Assembly (NCBI RefSeq): GCF_020782235.1
Contig: NZ_JAJGNO010000002.1
Span: forward strand, 62,001 to 126,000
Length of the DNA: 64,000 bases
Reading direction: 5' to 3'
Origin: Sphingobium naphthae
Lineage (GTDB): Bacteria; Pseudomonadota; Alphaproteobacteria; Sphingomonadales; Sphingomonadaceae
Shown here: positions 35,301 through 43,390 of the stretch, piece after piece
Numbering within the stretch: position 1 is the first letter of the stretch
Layout of the letters: each line of letters opens with the position of its first letter
The notes under the pieces: generated by a model
Told to the model about the DNA's origin: nothing
The model's database searches: none
Seen by the model: the letters and a program-made list of their open reading frames with translations, nothing else
Position numbers and translations under genes: made by a program

Positions 35301-36376
35301 AGCTCGTCGTCCTCGGCCTCAGCCTGTCCTCCTCTTGGGGCAATGGGCATGCCACCACCTATCGCGCGCTGCTCTCGGCCTTTGCCGCGCGCGGGCATGA
35401 CATCCTCTTCCTCGAACGCGACGTGCCCTGGTACGCCCCGCACCGCGACTTGCAGCAGCCCGACTTCTGCCGCCTCGCCTTCTACCAGGATCTCGCCGGG
35501 CTCGACGCCTGGCGCGCGGAGATCGCGGCGGCGGACGCGGTCATCGTCGGCTCTTATGTGCCCGACGGTATCGCGGTCGGCGACTATGTGCAGCGCGAGG
35601 CGCGCGGCATCGCCGCCTTCTACGATATCGACACGCCCGTCACCCTGGCGCGGCTGCGCGACGCGGATTGCGACTATCTCTCGCAACCGCTGATCGCCGG
35701 CTATGATCTTTATCTCTCCTTCACCGGCGGGCCGACGCTCGACCGGCTGGAGCGGGACTATGGATCGCCCATGGCCCGCGCGCTCTATTGCTCGGTCGAC
35801 GCCGCCGCCTACCGGCCCGTTCCCGGCCCCAAGCGCTGGGACATGACCTATCTCGGCACCTACAGCGCTGATCGCCAGCCCACGCTGGAGCGGCTGCTGA
35901 TCGAGCCTGCCCGGCACATGCCCGACAAGCGCTTCTGCGTCGCGGGACCGCAATATCCCGACGACATCGACTGGCCCGCCAATGTCGAGCGGATCGATCA
36001 TCTGCCGCCGGCCGATCATGCCGCCTTCTATTGCGCGTCGCGCTACACGCTGAACGTCACGCGGGCGGACATGATCGCGGCGGGATGGTCGCCCTCGGTC
36101 CGCCTGTTCGAGGCGGCGGCCTGCGGAACGCCGATCATTTCCGACATCTGGCCGGGACTCTCGGACCTGCTGGCGCCCAATCGCGAAATCCTCCTCGCCG
36201 ACAAGCCGGAGCAGATTTGCGTATGGCTGCATGAGGATCGCTCGGCGGTCGGCGCGGCAGCACGCGCGCGCATCCTGGCCGAACATACGGCCGACGCCCG
36301 CGCGGCGCAGCTGGAACAGCATCTGCAGGCGGCGATCGCCCAATCGGGGGCGGATCGGGTCATCGCGGCCGAGTGA
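35297..36376 (+). CDS. CgeB-like glycosyltransferase, copy 3 of 3
   Basis: The 359-residue protein begins KLVVLGLSLSSSWGNGHATT, then YRALLSAFAARGHDILFLERD. The domain for the donor nucleotide includes TYSADRQPTLERLLIEPARH and RLFEAAACGTPIISDIWPGL. It belongs to the same CgeB group as the two genes before it, but is clearly diverged from them, so each copy probably acts on a different linkage. Its TGA overlaps a GTG of the next gene, whose better start lies 27 bases further on. Confidence 0.82.
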   Translation: MKLVVLGLSLSSSWGNGHATTYRALLSAFAARGHDILFLERDVPWYAPHRDLQQPDFCRLAFYQDLAGLDAWRAEIAAADAVIVGSYVPDGIAVGDYVQREARGIAAFYDIDTPVTLARLRDADCDYLSQPLIAGYDLYLSFTGGPTLDRLERDYGSPMARALYCSVDAAAYRPVPGPKRWDMTYLGTYSADRQPTLERLLIEPARHMPDKRFCVAGPQYPDDIDWPANVERIDHLPPADHAAFYCASRYTLNVTRADMIAAGWSPSVRLFEAAACGTPIISDIWPGLSDLLAPNREILLADKPEQICVWLHEDRSAVGAAARARILAEHTADARAAQLEQHLQAAIAQSGADRVIAAE

Positions 36377-36402
36377 ACGATACAGGAAAGGACAGGAAGC
36401 CG

Positions 36403-37422
36403 ATGAAGAGCGGACAGAAAGTGACATTGGTCGCCGGCGGGGCGGGGTTCATCGGCTCCCATCTCTGCCGCGCGCTGCTGGACCGGGGCGAACAGGTCCT
36501 CTGCCTCGACAATCTGCTGACTGCGCGCCACGGCAATCTCGACGCGCTGGAGCATGAGCGCGGCTTCACCTTCCTGCGCGCCGACATCGTCGATCCGCTG
36601 CCCGACGCGGTCCTGCGCCGCCGCGACATCGGCCGCATCTACAATCTCGCCTGTGCCGCGTCCCCGCCGCAATATCAGGCCGATCCCGAACATACGATGC
36701 TCACCAACGTCGTGGGGACGGACCGGCTGCTGCGTCTTGCCGAACAGACCGGCGCGCGCTTCCTCCTCACCTCGACCAGCGAAGTCTATGGCGATCCCGA
36801 AGCCCATCCGCAGCGCGAGGAATATCGCGGCTGGGTCAACTGCACCGGCCCGCGCGCCTGCTATGACGAAGGCAAGCGCGCCGCCGAAGCCATGGCGTTC
36901 GATTTCGCGCGGCTGGGCCGCGCCGACGTGCGGGTGGCGCGCATCTTCAACACCTACGGCCCAAATATGCACCCCGATGACGGACGCGTCGTGTCGAACC
37001 TGCTCTGCCAGGCGCTATCGGGCGAGGACATCACCATCTTCGGCGACGGCTCGCAGACGCGCAGCTTCTGCTATGTCTCCGACATGGTCGACGGCCTCAT
37101 CCGACTGATGGAATCGGACATGCCCGACCTCGCGCCCGTCAACCTCGGCAATCCGGAGGAATATACGATCCTCCAGCTGGCCGAGCGCATCATCGCCGAA
37201 GTGGGCACCAGCGGCCGCATCGTTCACCAGCCGCTGCCGCAGGATGATCCGCGCCGCCGCCGCCCCGACATCAGCCGCGCGCGCGCGATGCTGGATTGGG
37301 AACCGCGCGTGCCGCTGGCGGAGGGATTGCGGCAGACCTGCGCCTATTTCGCGCAGCAGTTGAACGCAGCGCAGCCGGCGACCGCTTTTCCGCGCATCGC
37401 GCCGGCGGTCGCGGCCGAATAG
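36403..37422 (+). CDS. UDP-glucuronate decarboxylase-like extended SDR (UDP-xylose synthase type)
   Basis: The 339-residue protein has VAGGAGFIGSHLCRALLDRG, YNLACAASPPQYQADPEHTM, STSEVYGDPEAHPQ, YDEGKRAAEAM (YxxxK) and RIFNTYGPNMHPDDGRVVSN. These closely follow the UXS/UDP-glucuronate decarboxylase family, which makes UDP-xylose. GDGSQTRSFCYVSDMVDGL and PDISRARAMLDWEP are further family marks. The ATG at 36403 is favoured by AGGAA five bases upstream; a GTG at 36373 overlapping the previous stop is the alternative. As last gene of the rightward operon it could supply the pentose for one of the glycosyltransferases. Confidence 0.87.
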   Translation: MKSGQKVTLVAGGAGFIGSHLCRALLDRGEQVLCLDNLLTARHGNLDALEHERGFTFLRADIVDPLPDAVLRRRDIGRIYNLACAASPPQYQADPEHTMLTNVVGTDRLLRLAEQTGARFLLTSTSEVYGDPEAHPQREEYRGWVNCTGPRACYDEGKRAAEAMAFDFARLGRADVRVARIFNTYGPNMHPDDGRVVSNLLCQALSGEDITIFGDGSQTRSFCYVSDMVDGLIRLMESDMPDLAPVNLGNPEEYTILQLAERIIAEVGTSGRIVHQPLPQDDPRRRRPDISRARAMLDWEPRVPLAEGLRQTCAYFAQQLNAAQPATAFPRIAPAVAAE

Positions 37423-37447
37423 CATCGGGCCGGCGGCGCTGGTTGCG

Positions 37448-38194
37448 TCATTCCACTCGCCGCCAGCGATCGTCGAGTTCCAGATAGGCGCCATCGAACC
37501 CGCCCACCGCCGCCAGTGCGTCCCAGTCCGGCACCTGCACGTCGCGGCCCTGCACCAGCAGCAGATTGTCCTGCCGCAGCGCGCGGATCACGCGATTCAT
37601 ATGCACGGGCGTCATGCCCAGCGCGTCGGCCAGTTGCGACTGGATGGCGGACAGCTGGAACGCGGTGCGGCTGCCCAGTCCCGCCTTTTCCATGCGCAGG
37701 CCGATCTCGCAGAACAGATGGGCCGTGCGCATGCGCGCGTCGCGCCGGCCGACATTCACCACCCATTGCGACAGGATCGACGCATCGGCCACGCAGTCGC
37801 GCCAGAAGGCCTCGGCGACCGCCGGATAGGCGCGGACCAGCTCCAGCAATTGCCGGTGCGGCACCTTGATGATGGTGAGGCGGCTCGACAGCGCCTGCAG
37901 CGCCCATTCCACCTTGGGCAGCATCAGCGAATAGAGATCGCACATGTCGCCGGGAATATAGACGGCCGTGATCTGGCGTGTCCCGTCGGGCAATTGCCCG
38001 AAGCGCGCGGCCATGCCGGACACGACCAGGCAGGAAAATTCCGTCACTTCACCCGGGCGCACAATGTCGCGGTGGGGCGGGATTTCTACTTCCTGCCCAT
38101 CGATCGCCAAGATCGCGCGGCGCTCTTCATCGGTCAGGCGCGATCGTTCGCATAATTTGCGCACGAACAGTTCGAATGCGGGGTGGCTGGGCAT
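37448..38194 (-). CDS. Crp/Fnr-family transcriptional regulator (1)
   Basis: The 248-residue protein has a cyclic-nucleotide-binding-like beta-barrel (about 25-145, with GDMCDLYSLMLPKVEWALQALS) and a C-terminal Crp-type winged helix (about 150-230, LSAIQSQLADALGMTPVHMNRVIRALR). There is no FNR-type N-terminal four-cysteine cluster. It converges on the end of the glycoconjugate operon. Two more regulators of the same family are encoded within the next 2.6 kb. Targets and ligand are unknown. Confidence 0.85.
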   Translation of the reverse strand: MPSHPAFELFVRKLCERSRLTDEERRAILAIDGQEVEIPPHRDIVRPGEVTEFSCLVVSGMAARFGQLPDGTRQITAVYIPGDMCDLYSLMLPKVEWALQALSSRLTIIKVPHRQLLELVRAYPAVAEAFWRDCVADASILSQWVVNVGRRDARMRTAHLFCEIGLRMEKAGLGSRTAFQLSAIQSQLADALGMTPVHMNRVIRALRQDNLLLVQGRDVQVPDWDALAAVGGFDGAYLELDDRWRRVE

Positions 38195-38261
38195 GGATGT
38201 GGCTCCGATGGCTGTTGGACCGCGGGGCTACATCTCTGCAAACCTGACCGACATAGCGGGG

Positions 38262-38501
38262 TCAGTGCTTGAAATACACGCAGTCGCCGAAGCGAACAAC
38301 CTTCAGGATGGTTCCATCGCCATCGACTATCTCCAGCCGGTGATTGAGGTCGATCGGCATGCCGTGTCGGACATGTTCCGCGATCACATCGCGGGCGTTG
38401 CGGACCGCTTCGCGCTCCGCGGCGTCCAGATCGGCGAAATCCTGTCCCTCCTCGTCCCAGACATCGTCGTCGTTGAAGAGGTTCAGATGATAGACGGTCA
38501 T
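38262..38501 (-). CDS. DUF6894-like small protein
   Basis: The 79-residue protein reads YHLNLFNDDDVWDEEGQDFA, then DLDAAEREAVRNARDVIAEHV, then LNHRLEIVDGDGTILKVVRF. This is the pattern of the DUF6894 family common in sphingomonads and rhizobia. Function is unknown. It is the last of three small minus-strand genes and may have its own weak GGAAC-type promoter (38512-38536). Confidence 0.75.
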   Translation of the reverse strand: MTVYHLNLFNDDDVWDEEGQDFADLDAAEREAVRNARDVIAEHVRHGMPIDLNHRLEIVDGDGTILKVVRFGDCVYFKH

Positions 38502-38511
38502 GGCTGTCCAA

Positions 38512-38536
38512 AATGCTGACGCGTTGTTCCGGTTCC
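38512..38536 (-). promoter_or_regulatory. Weak GGAAC-type promoter candidate
   Basis: On the minus strand a GGAAC (38532-38536) is followed by 16 bases and CATT (38512-38515), 11 bases before the ATG of the DUF6894 gene. A second GGAAC immediately follows the first (38526-38530). The -10 match is only three of four. Confidence 0.3.
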
Positions 38537-38546
38537 GCCTATTAGG

Positions 38547-38759
38547 TCAGGCGGCGTGATCGCGATGCCGATCCAGATAGGCGATCACCGCGCCGATGTT
38601 GTGGCCGACCTGCTCGATCGCATCCTCCAGCTCCTGCCGGGTCGCGCCCAGACGCTGCGACCAATATTGGGCGTCGAGCGCGCGTTCGCAGCGCACATGC
38701 TTAAGATCGGCCGGCGTGGGCGGCGCGGCGGTGGGACGGGGAAGGGCTGGCTCCTGCAT
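38547..38759 (-). CDS. DUF3606-like small protein
   Basis: The 70-residue protein has the helical pattern YWSQRLGATRQELEDAIEQV and GHNIGAVIAYLDRHR, matching the DUF3606 family of short basic/acidic helical proteins, often seen in stress-related settings. The N-terminal 25 residues are proline-rich and disordered. It lies five bases after the stop of the 46-residue gene upstream and is presumably co-transcribed with it. Confidence 0.72.
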   Translation of the reverse strand: MQEPALPRPTAAPPTPADLKHVRCERALDAQYWSQRLGATRQELEDAIEQVGHNIGAVIAYLDRHRDHAA

Positions 38760-38764
38760 GGGCG

Positions 38765-38905
38765 TCAGCTCCCCGGCTCGACATTGACCGGCGGGGCCAG
38801 CGGATTGCTGTCCTGCCCGTCCTTATCGGCCGCTTGATCCTTGTCGGCGTCCGCTTCGGCCTCATTATCGGCCTCGCGGTCCTGCTCCTCGTGCGCATCG
38901 TCCAT
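38765..38905 (-). CDS. 46-residue acidic hydrophilic protein
   Basis: A small frame starting MDDAHEEQDREADNEAEADA and ending NVEPGS is preceded by a near-perfect AGGAGG site and a GGAAC-N16-CGCT promoter-like pair. It is almost wholly Asp/Glu/Ala/Lys, so predicted disordered. The ribosome site, the 5-base link to the DUF3606 gene and the lack of overlap with another gene support it as real. No family is recognised; it resembles in style the acidic 60-residue protein at 46822-47004. Confidence 0.62.
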   Translation of the reverse strand: MDDAHEEQDREADNEAEADADKDQAADKDGQDSNPLAPPVNVEPGS

Positions 38906-38926
38906 GTCGCATCTCCTCCTAGCTTC

Positions 38927-38951
38927 AGCGCGCCAGCCGGATTTGGGTTCC
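38927..38951 (-). promoter_or_regulatory. GGAAC-type promoter candidate for the small-protein operon
   Basis: On the minus strand GGAAC (38947-38951) is followed by 16 bases and CGCT (38927-38930), three of four bases of the EcfG -10. The same GGAAC-N16-CGCT pair occurs before the SRPBCC operon (43552-43576). It is 22 bases from the ATG at 38905. Confidence 0.42.
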
Positions 38952-39132
38952 CGATTCGCCGCTAACCTGCGTCAGCGCCCGGTCTCATCTTTGGCCGCCA
39001 TCTTTATGAAAGCTTGGTTCAGGTCGCAAAAGCCACGGGCCGTCAGAATTATTTCTGGTTTAGAACATATGTGAATCCATCCTGACGCACTTTGCGTAGG
39101 TTGAACGGCGGGGGGCTTTTCAGGGGAAGCCC

Positions 39133-39762
39133 ATGTTGAGCCAGATCGCAGCGAGCGAAGACCTAGTCTTTTTTCGACCGCATCAGTTTCTGACGCGGGA
39201 ACATGACCGACCCGAAGCGCTCTATGACATATTGGAGGGCTGGGCCTGCCGTCACCGGCTGCTGCCCGATGGCCGGCGGCAGATCACCGCCCTCTATCTG
39301 CCTGGCGACCTGTGCGATCCGATGTGGTCGCTGACGCCCACCTGCCATGAGCCGGTGATCGCCCTCACCAATGTGCGCGCCACGCGCAAGAGCCTGGTCG
39401 ACCCGTCGACGATCGATCGGCACAAGGGGTTTTCGTCGCGCCTCGCCGAAAGCGTGGAGCGGCAGTCCAACTGGCTCGTCAGCCTGGGGCGCAAGACGGC
39501 GGTGGAGCGGCTGGCGCATCTGCTGCTGGAATTGTTCGAGCGGATGCGACGGGCCGGCCTCGCTTACGGCCAGCAATGCGCGTTGCCCTTGACTCAGACC
39601 GACATTGCCGACGCCACTGGCCTGACCGCCGTCCATGTCAATCGCACGCTGCAATCGATGCGCTCCAAGGGGGTTCTCGAACTCCACTCCAAATGGCTGC
39701 GCATCCCCGATCTCGGCGCGCTGCGCGACCTCGCCGCTCTGGGCCCGCATGACGCGCTCTAA
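39133..39762 (+). CDS. Crp/Fnr-family transcriptional regulator (2), short form
   Basis: The 209-residue protein lacks about 30 N-terminal residues found in the two related regulators nearby. It keeps the beta-barrel core (ILEGWACRHRLLPDGRRQIT, ALYLPGDLCDPMWSL) and a full winged helix (LPLTQTDIADATGLTAVHVN, RTLQSMRSKGVLEL). AGGGGAAG before the ATG supports the start. No FNR cysteine cluster is present. It is transcribed away from the 46-residue small-protein operon. Confidence 0.82.
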   Translation: MLSQIAASEDLVFFRPHQFLTREHDRPEALYDILEGWACRHRLLPDGRRQITALYLPGDLCDPMWSLTPTCHEPVIALTNVRATRKSLVDPSTIDRHKGFSSRLAESVERQSNWLVSLGRKTAVERLAHLLLELFERMRRAGLAYGQQCALPLTQTDIADATGLTAVHVNRTLQSMRSKGVLELHSKWLRIPDLGALRDLAALGPHDAL

Positions 39763-40033
39763 GGCGCATCCTGTAAATATTACCAGTGAGTTAGCCTATG
39801 TTAGCGTCGGGCCGCAGCGGCTTGGCGCAAGGTGATGCGTCGCCGCCTTCGCGTTCACCGCCGGGCATGGCGGCGGCATCGAACGAGCAGCGCGACCAGA
39901 CATAGAGCATGACAGCAGCAGGGAATGGGACGGACAGGGGCATGGTCGATCGGCGGCGCCAGCAAGCCGCGCGCGCAGGGGCGCGTCGAGCAGGCGGAAT
40001 GTCACGATATCTGACACCGTTGACCCCGCGCGC
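39763..40033. other. Intergenic region between two Crp-family genes
   Basis: This 271-base gap has no gene I can support. A short minus-strand frame runs through it but has no ribosome site or recognisable product. The only structured element seen is the 17-base inverted repeat at 40000-40016. There is an AT-richer patch at about 39773-39800. Confidence 0.5.
40000..40016. promoter_or_regulatory. Inverted repeat directly upstream of Crp-family gene (3)
   Basis: TGTCA (40000-40004) and TGACA (40012-40016) are complementary arms with a 7-base centre, ending 17 bases before the ATG at 40034. The geometry is close to Crp-family sites (two 5-base arms with a 6-base centre), though both the arm sequence and the spacing differ, so autoregulation is possible. 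It could instead serve one of the other two regulators. Confidence 0.4.
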
Positions 40034-40783
40034 ATGACGCCTCAGGAGCCTCTGTTGGCGCCGCTCGTCGCGCGGCTGAATGGTCGCGCGCCCCTGTCGG
40101 CGCAGGATCAGGCGGCGCTGCTCGCGTTGCCCTGCCAGGAACGATCGGTCGAACCGGGCGCCTATGTCGTCAAGGAAGGCGACCTGACTCCGGGCTGGCA
40201 GGTCCAGCTGGCTGGCGTCGCGCATCGCCACCGCATCTCCGCCGACGGTGCGCGCCATATTGTGGGCATGCATGGCGCGGGCGATTTCCTCAACCTGCCC
40301 CTGTCGCCGCCAGCCCCGTCGGAAGATTTCATCCAGGCGCTCACCCCCGTTCGCGTGGCGCTGGTGCCGGCCGACGCCATTCTCGCGCTCAGCCATGGCC
40401 GGCTGAGCATCTTCAAGGCGATCTGCGGGGAAATCGCAGCCGACCTGTCGATCTATCGCGCCTGGATCTCGAATGTCGGCCGGCGCGAGGCGCGAGCGCG
40501 CATCGCCTATCTGCTGTGCGAACTGGTGATGCGCAGCCATCCCGGCGGCGGATCGGACGGCTGCTCCATCACCCTGCCCATGTCGCAGGTGGAGATTGCC
40601 GACGCGACCGGCATCACCACCGTCCATGTCAACCGCACCCTGCGCGCCATGGAGGCGCAGGGGATCATCCGTCGCCAGCGCCGCGACATCATCGTGCCCG
40701 ACTGGCGCGTCCTCACGCGCATTGCGGAATTCCGCCCGGCGCCCTGGGTCAGCCGTTTGCCGGGCGATCCGTCCGACCGCTAG
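40034..40783 (+). CDS. Crp/Fnr-family transcriptional regulator (3)
   Basis: The 249-residue protein has the cyclic-nucleotide-binding-like domain (about 25-145, VVKEGDLTPGWQVQLAGVAH, HGAGDFLNLPLSPP) and a C-terminal winged helix (ITLPMSQVEIADATGITTVH, VNRTLRAMEAQGIIRR). It is similar in layout to regulators 1 and 2. No clear ribosome site precedes the ATG. Its TAG stop overlaps the converging NAD synthetase stop in a CTAG. Confidence 0.82.
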   Translation: MTPQEPLLAPLVARLNGRAPLSAQDQAALLALPCQERSVEPGAYVVKEGDLTPGWQVQLAGVAHRHRISADGARHIVGMHGAGDFLNLPLSPPAPSEDFIQALTPVRVALVPADAILALSHGRLSIFKAICGEIAADLSIYRAWISNVGRREARARIAYLLCELVMRSHPGGGSDGCSITLPMSQVEIADATGITTVHVNRTLRAMEAQGIIRRQRRDIIVPDWRVLTRIAEFRPAPWVSRLPGDPSDR

Positions 40784-42849
40784 GCGCTGCGCTCCGGCGC
40801 GGGGCCGAGCGCCGCCGCCAGCTCGTCCAGCCACAGCCGCGCCGTGCCGTCCGATGGCGCCCGCCAGTCGCCGCGCGGCGACAGCGCGCCCGCCGCCGAA
40901 ATCTTGGGGCCATTGGGCAGGGCGGACCGCTTGAACTGGCTGATCGTGAAGAAGCGATAGAGGAAATTGTCGAGCCACCGCCGGATCGTCGGCAGGTCGT
41001 AGCTGACCCGCCCTGCCTCGGGATAGCCCGGCGGCCAGCTGCCCTGGTCCGCGTCGCGCCACGCATGCCAGGCGAGGAAGGCGACCTTGGACGGGGGCAA
41101 TCCCTGCCGCACGATATGGTGCAGGAAGAAATCGTTGAGCGCATAGGGGCCCACCCGCTCTTCCGTGCTTTGCAGCCCCCCCTGCGCGTCGGCGGGCACC
41201 AGTTCGGGCGAAATCTCGGTGTTCAGCACGTCGTCCAGCACATGCGCGGCCGTCTCGTCGAACTGGCCGGTTGCGATGCACCAGCGGATCAGGAATTGGA
41301 TCAGCGTCTTGGGCACGCCGCTATTGACGGCATAATGGCTCATCTGGTCGCCCACGCCATAGGTGCACCAGCCCAGCGCCAGCTCGCTCAGATCTCCTGT
41401 GCCCACGACAAAGCCGCCATGCCGGTTCGCCAGTCGGAACAGATAGTCGGTCCGCAGCCCTGCCTGCACATTTTCGAACGTCACGTCATAGACCGGCTCG
41501 CCTGCGGCGAAGGGATGCTGCATGTCCGTCAGCATCTGCCGCGCGGCCGGGCGAATGTCGATCTCCTCGCCGCTCACGCCCAGCGCGCGCATCAGCGCCC
41601 AGGCATTGTCCTTGGTCCGCTCGCCAGTCGCAAAGCCGGGCATCGTATAGCCAAGGATCGTCGACCGCGGCAGTCCCATCCGGTCGCACGCCTTGGCCGC
41701 GACGATCAGCGCATGGGTCGAATCCAGCCCGCCCGACACGCCGATGACCAGGTGCCGGCCGGACGTCGCGCGGAACCGGGTGACCAGCCCCTCCACCTGG
41801 ATGTTGAACGCCTCGTAGCAGTCCGCGTCCAGCTGCTGCGGATCGGCCGGGACGAAGGGGAAGCGGCGCACCGCGCGGCTCAGCCCCCGGTCTCCCTCGC
41901 GCGGCGCGAAGGGGAAGGGGATCCGCCGGAAACGCCGTTCGGGATGGCCTGCGGCCACCGCGCTGTCGTTGAACGTGCCGTTGCGCATCCGCTCCAGCCG
42001 CAGCCGCTGCAGGTCGACGTCGGCGTAGAGCAGTTCGGGCGCATCGTCGAACCGCGTCGATTCCGCGATCAGCTCGCCCATCTCATGCACCATCGCCTGC
42101 CCGTCCCAGGCAAGGTCGGTGGTGCTTTCGCCCGCGCCCGCGGCCGAATAGGCATAGGCCGCGATGCAGCGCGCCGATTGCGACGCCGACAGAAGATGCC
42201 GGTCGCGCGCCTTGCCGATGGTGATGTTGGATGCCGACAGGTTGCACAGGATCAGCGCGCCCGCGAGCGCCCCCATGGTGGAGGGCGGCAGCGGCGCCCA
42301 ATAATCCTCGCATATCTCGGCATGGACGATGAAGTCGCGCATCCCTTCGGCGGCGAACAGCAGGTCGGTGCCGAACGGCACGGTCTCGCCCGCCACGACT
42401 ATGTCCAGCTCGGTGATGCCGGCGCCCGGCGCGAACCAGCGCTTCTCATAATATTCGCGGTAGTTGGGGAGGAAGCTTTTGGGCACCACGCCCAGCAGCC
42501 GCCCGCCCGCGATCGCCAGCGCGCAATTATAGACCTGCCCGCCCCGGCGGAGCGGCGCGCCGATCAGCATCATGGGCAGCTCGCCGCTCGCCGCGACGAT
42601 GCGCCCGATCTCCTGCTCGACCCGGTCCAGCAATGCGTCCTGCAGGTGCAGGTCGTCGATCGCATAGGAGGACAGGCAAAGTTCGGGGAACAGGACCAGG
42701 TCCGCGCCGCCATCGGCCGCCGCACGCGCCAGCGCCACTATGCCCTCGGCATTGGCGGCGACATCGCCGACGCTGCCCTTGGGCGTCGCGGCGGCGATAC
42801 GCACCAGCCCCTGGCGGTGCAGGCTCGAAAATCTCTCAATGCTCGTCAA
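40780..42849 (-). CDS. nadE: Glutamine-dependent NAD(+) synthetase
   Basis: The 689-residue protein joins an N-terminal nitrilase-type glutaminase (about 10-290) to a C-terminal NAD synthetase (about 330-680). The glutaminase triad is visible: Glu in LFPELCLSSYA, Lys in PNYREYYEKRWF and Cys in VHAEICEDYW. The synthetase has the ATP pyrophosphatase P-loop VIGVSGGLDSTHALIV and the later GTGDLSELALGWCTYG. It makes NAD from deamido-NAD, ATP and glutamine. The start overlaps the PncC-like gene by 14 bases, so the two NAD-recycling enzymes are translationally coupled. Confidence 0.93.
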   Translation of the reverse strand: MTSIERFSSLHRQGLVRIAAATPKGSVGDVAANAEGIVALARAAADGGADLVLFPELCLSSYAIDDLHLQDALLDRVEQEIGRIVAASGELPMMLIGAPLRRGGQVYNCALAIAGGRLLGVVPKSFLPNYREYYEKRWFAPGAGITELDIVVAGETVPFGTDLLFAAEGMRDFIVHAEICEDYWAPLPPSTMGALAGALILCNLSASNITIGKARDRHLLSASQSARCIAAYAYSAAGAGESTTDLAWDGQAMVHEMGELIAESTRFDDAPELLYADVDLQRLRLERMRNGTFNDSAVAAGHPERRFRRIPFPFAPREGDRGLSRAVRRFPFVPADPQQLDADCYEAFNIQVEGLVTRFRATSGRHLVIGVSGGLDSTHALIVAAKACDRMGLPRSTILGYTMPGFATGERTKDNAWALMRALGVSGEEIDIRPAARQMLTDMQHPFAAGEPVYDVTFENVQAGLRTDYLFRLANRHGGFVVGTGDLSELALGWCTYGVGDQMSHYAVNSGVPKTLIQFLIRWCIATGQFDETAAHVLDDVLNTEISPELVPADAQGGLQSTEERVGPYALNDFFLHHIVRQGLPPSKVAFLAWHAWRDADQGSWPPGYPEAGRVSYDLPTIRRWLDNFLYRFFTISQFKRSALPNGPKISAAGALSPRGDWRAPSDGTARLWLDELAAALGPAPERSA

Positions 42850-43390
42850 CGGCGTCCCTCATCATCTTCAGCGCGATGCGCAACGATCCTATCCGCACCG
42901 GCCCGCGGCCGACAGGGCCGAAATGCTCCGCCCGGTGCCGCGGCGTGCCGCCCCGGCGCATGCAGGCGAAATGGACCAGCCCATCCTCCTCGCCACGGGG
43001 CGCCGCGCCGGCATAGCCGGTGATGGCAAGCGCGATGTCCGCGCCCGAATATTCCAGCGCGCCGCGCACCATCGCCTTGGCCACCGCTTCGCTGACCGCG
43101 CCATGGCGGTCGATCTCGTCCCGCCGCACGCCCAGCATCGCGCATTTGGCATCCTCGCTATAGGCGACGAAGCCGCGGTCGAAGGCATGGCTGGCGCCTT
43201 CCACATCGGTCAGCAGCGATGCGATCAGCCCGCCGGTGCAGCTTTCGGCGGTCGCCACCTTGATCCCCGCGTCGCAGCAGGCCTCCAGCAGGGTGGCGGC
43301 GGCGTCCTCCACATCCTGGGGCAATAGCGGCGACAGCGTCTTGGCGTCGCCTTCATGATCCTGGGTCTTCTGGTCATTCATCGCTGGCAC
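42836..43390 (-). CDS. pncC: CinA-family nicotinamide-nucleotide amidohydrolase (PncC-like)
   Basis: The 184-residue protein is the stand-alone C-terminal CinA domain. Its marks are VATAESCTGGLIASLLTDVE, FVAYSEDAKCAMLGV, AMVRGALEYSGADIALAITG and YAGAAPRGEEDGLVHFA. This family deamidates NMN to nicotinate mononucleotide and returns it to NAD synthesis, which fits the overlap with nadE. The GTG at 43390 follows AAGGAG by three bases; the in-frame ATG at 43381 is possible too. The catalytic Ser/Lys/Tyr residues expected for the family appear present around SCTGG. Confidence 0.83.
   Translation of the reverse strand: MPAMNDQKTQDHEGDAKTLSPLLPQDVEDAAATLLEACCDAGIKVATAESCTGGLIASLLTDVEGASHAFDRGFVAYSEDAKCAMLGVRRDEIDRHGAVSEAVAKAMVRGALEYSGADIALAITGYAGAAPRGEEDGLVHFACMRRGGTPRHRAEHFGPVGRGPVRIGSLRIALKMMRDAVDEH

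Noticed and set aside
39796..40035. Small minus-strand frame (79 codons) between two Crp-family genes
   Set aside because: No ribosome site, Cys/Pro/Arg-rich translation and no family match; the region is better explained as regulatory spacer.
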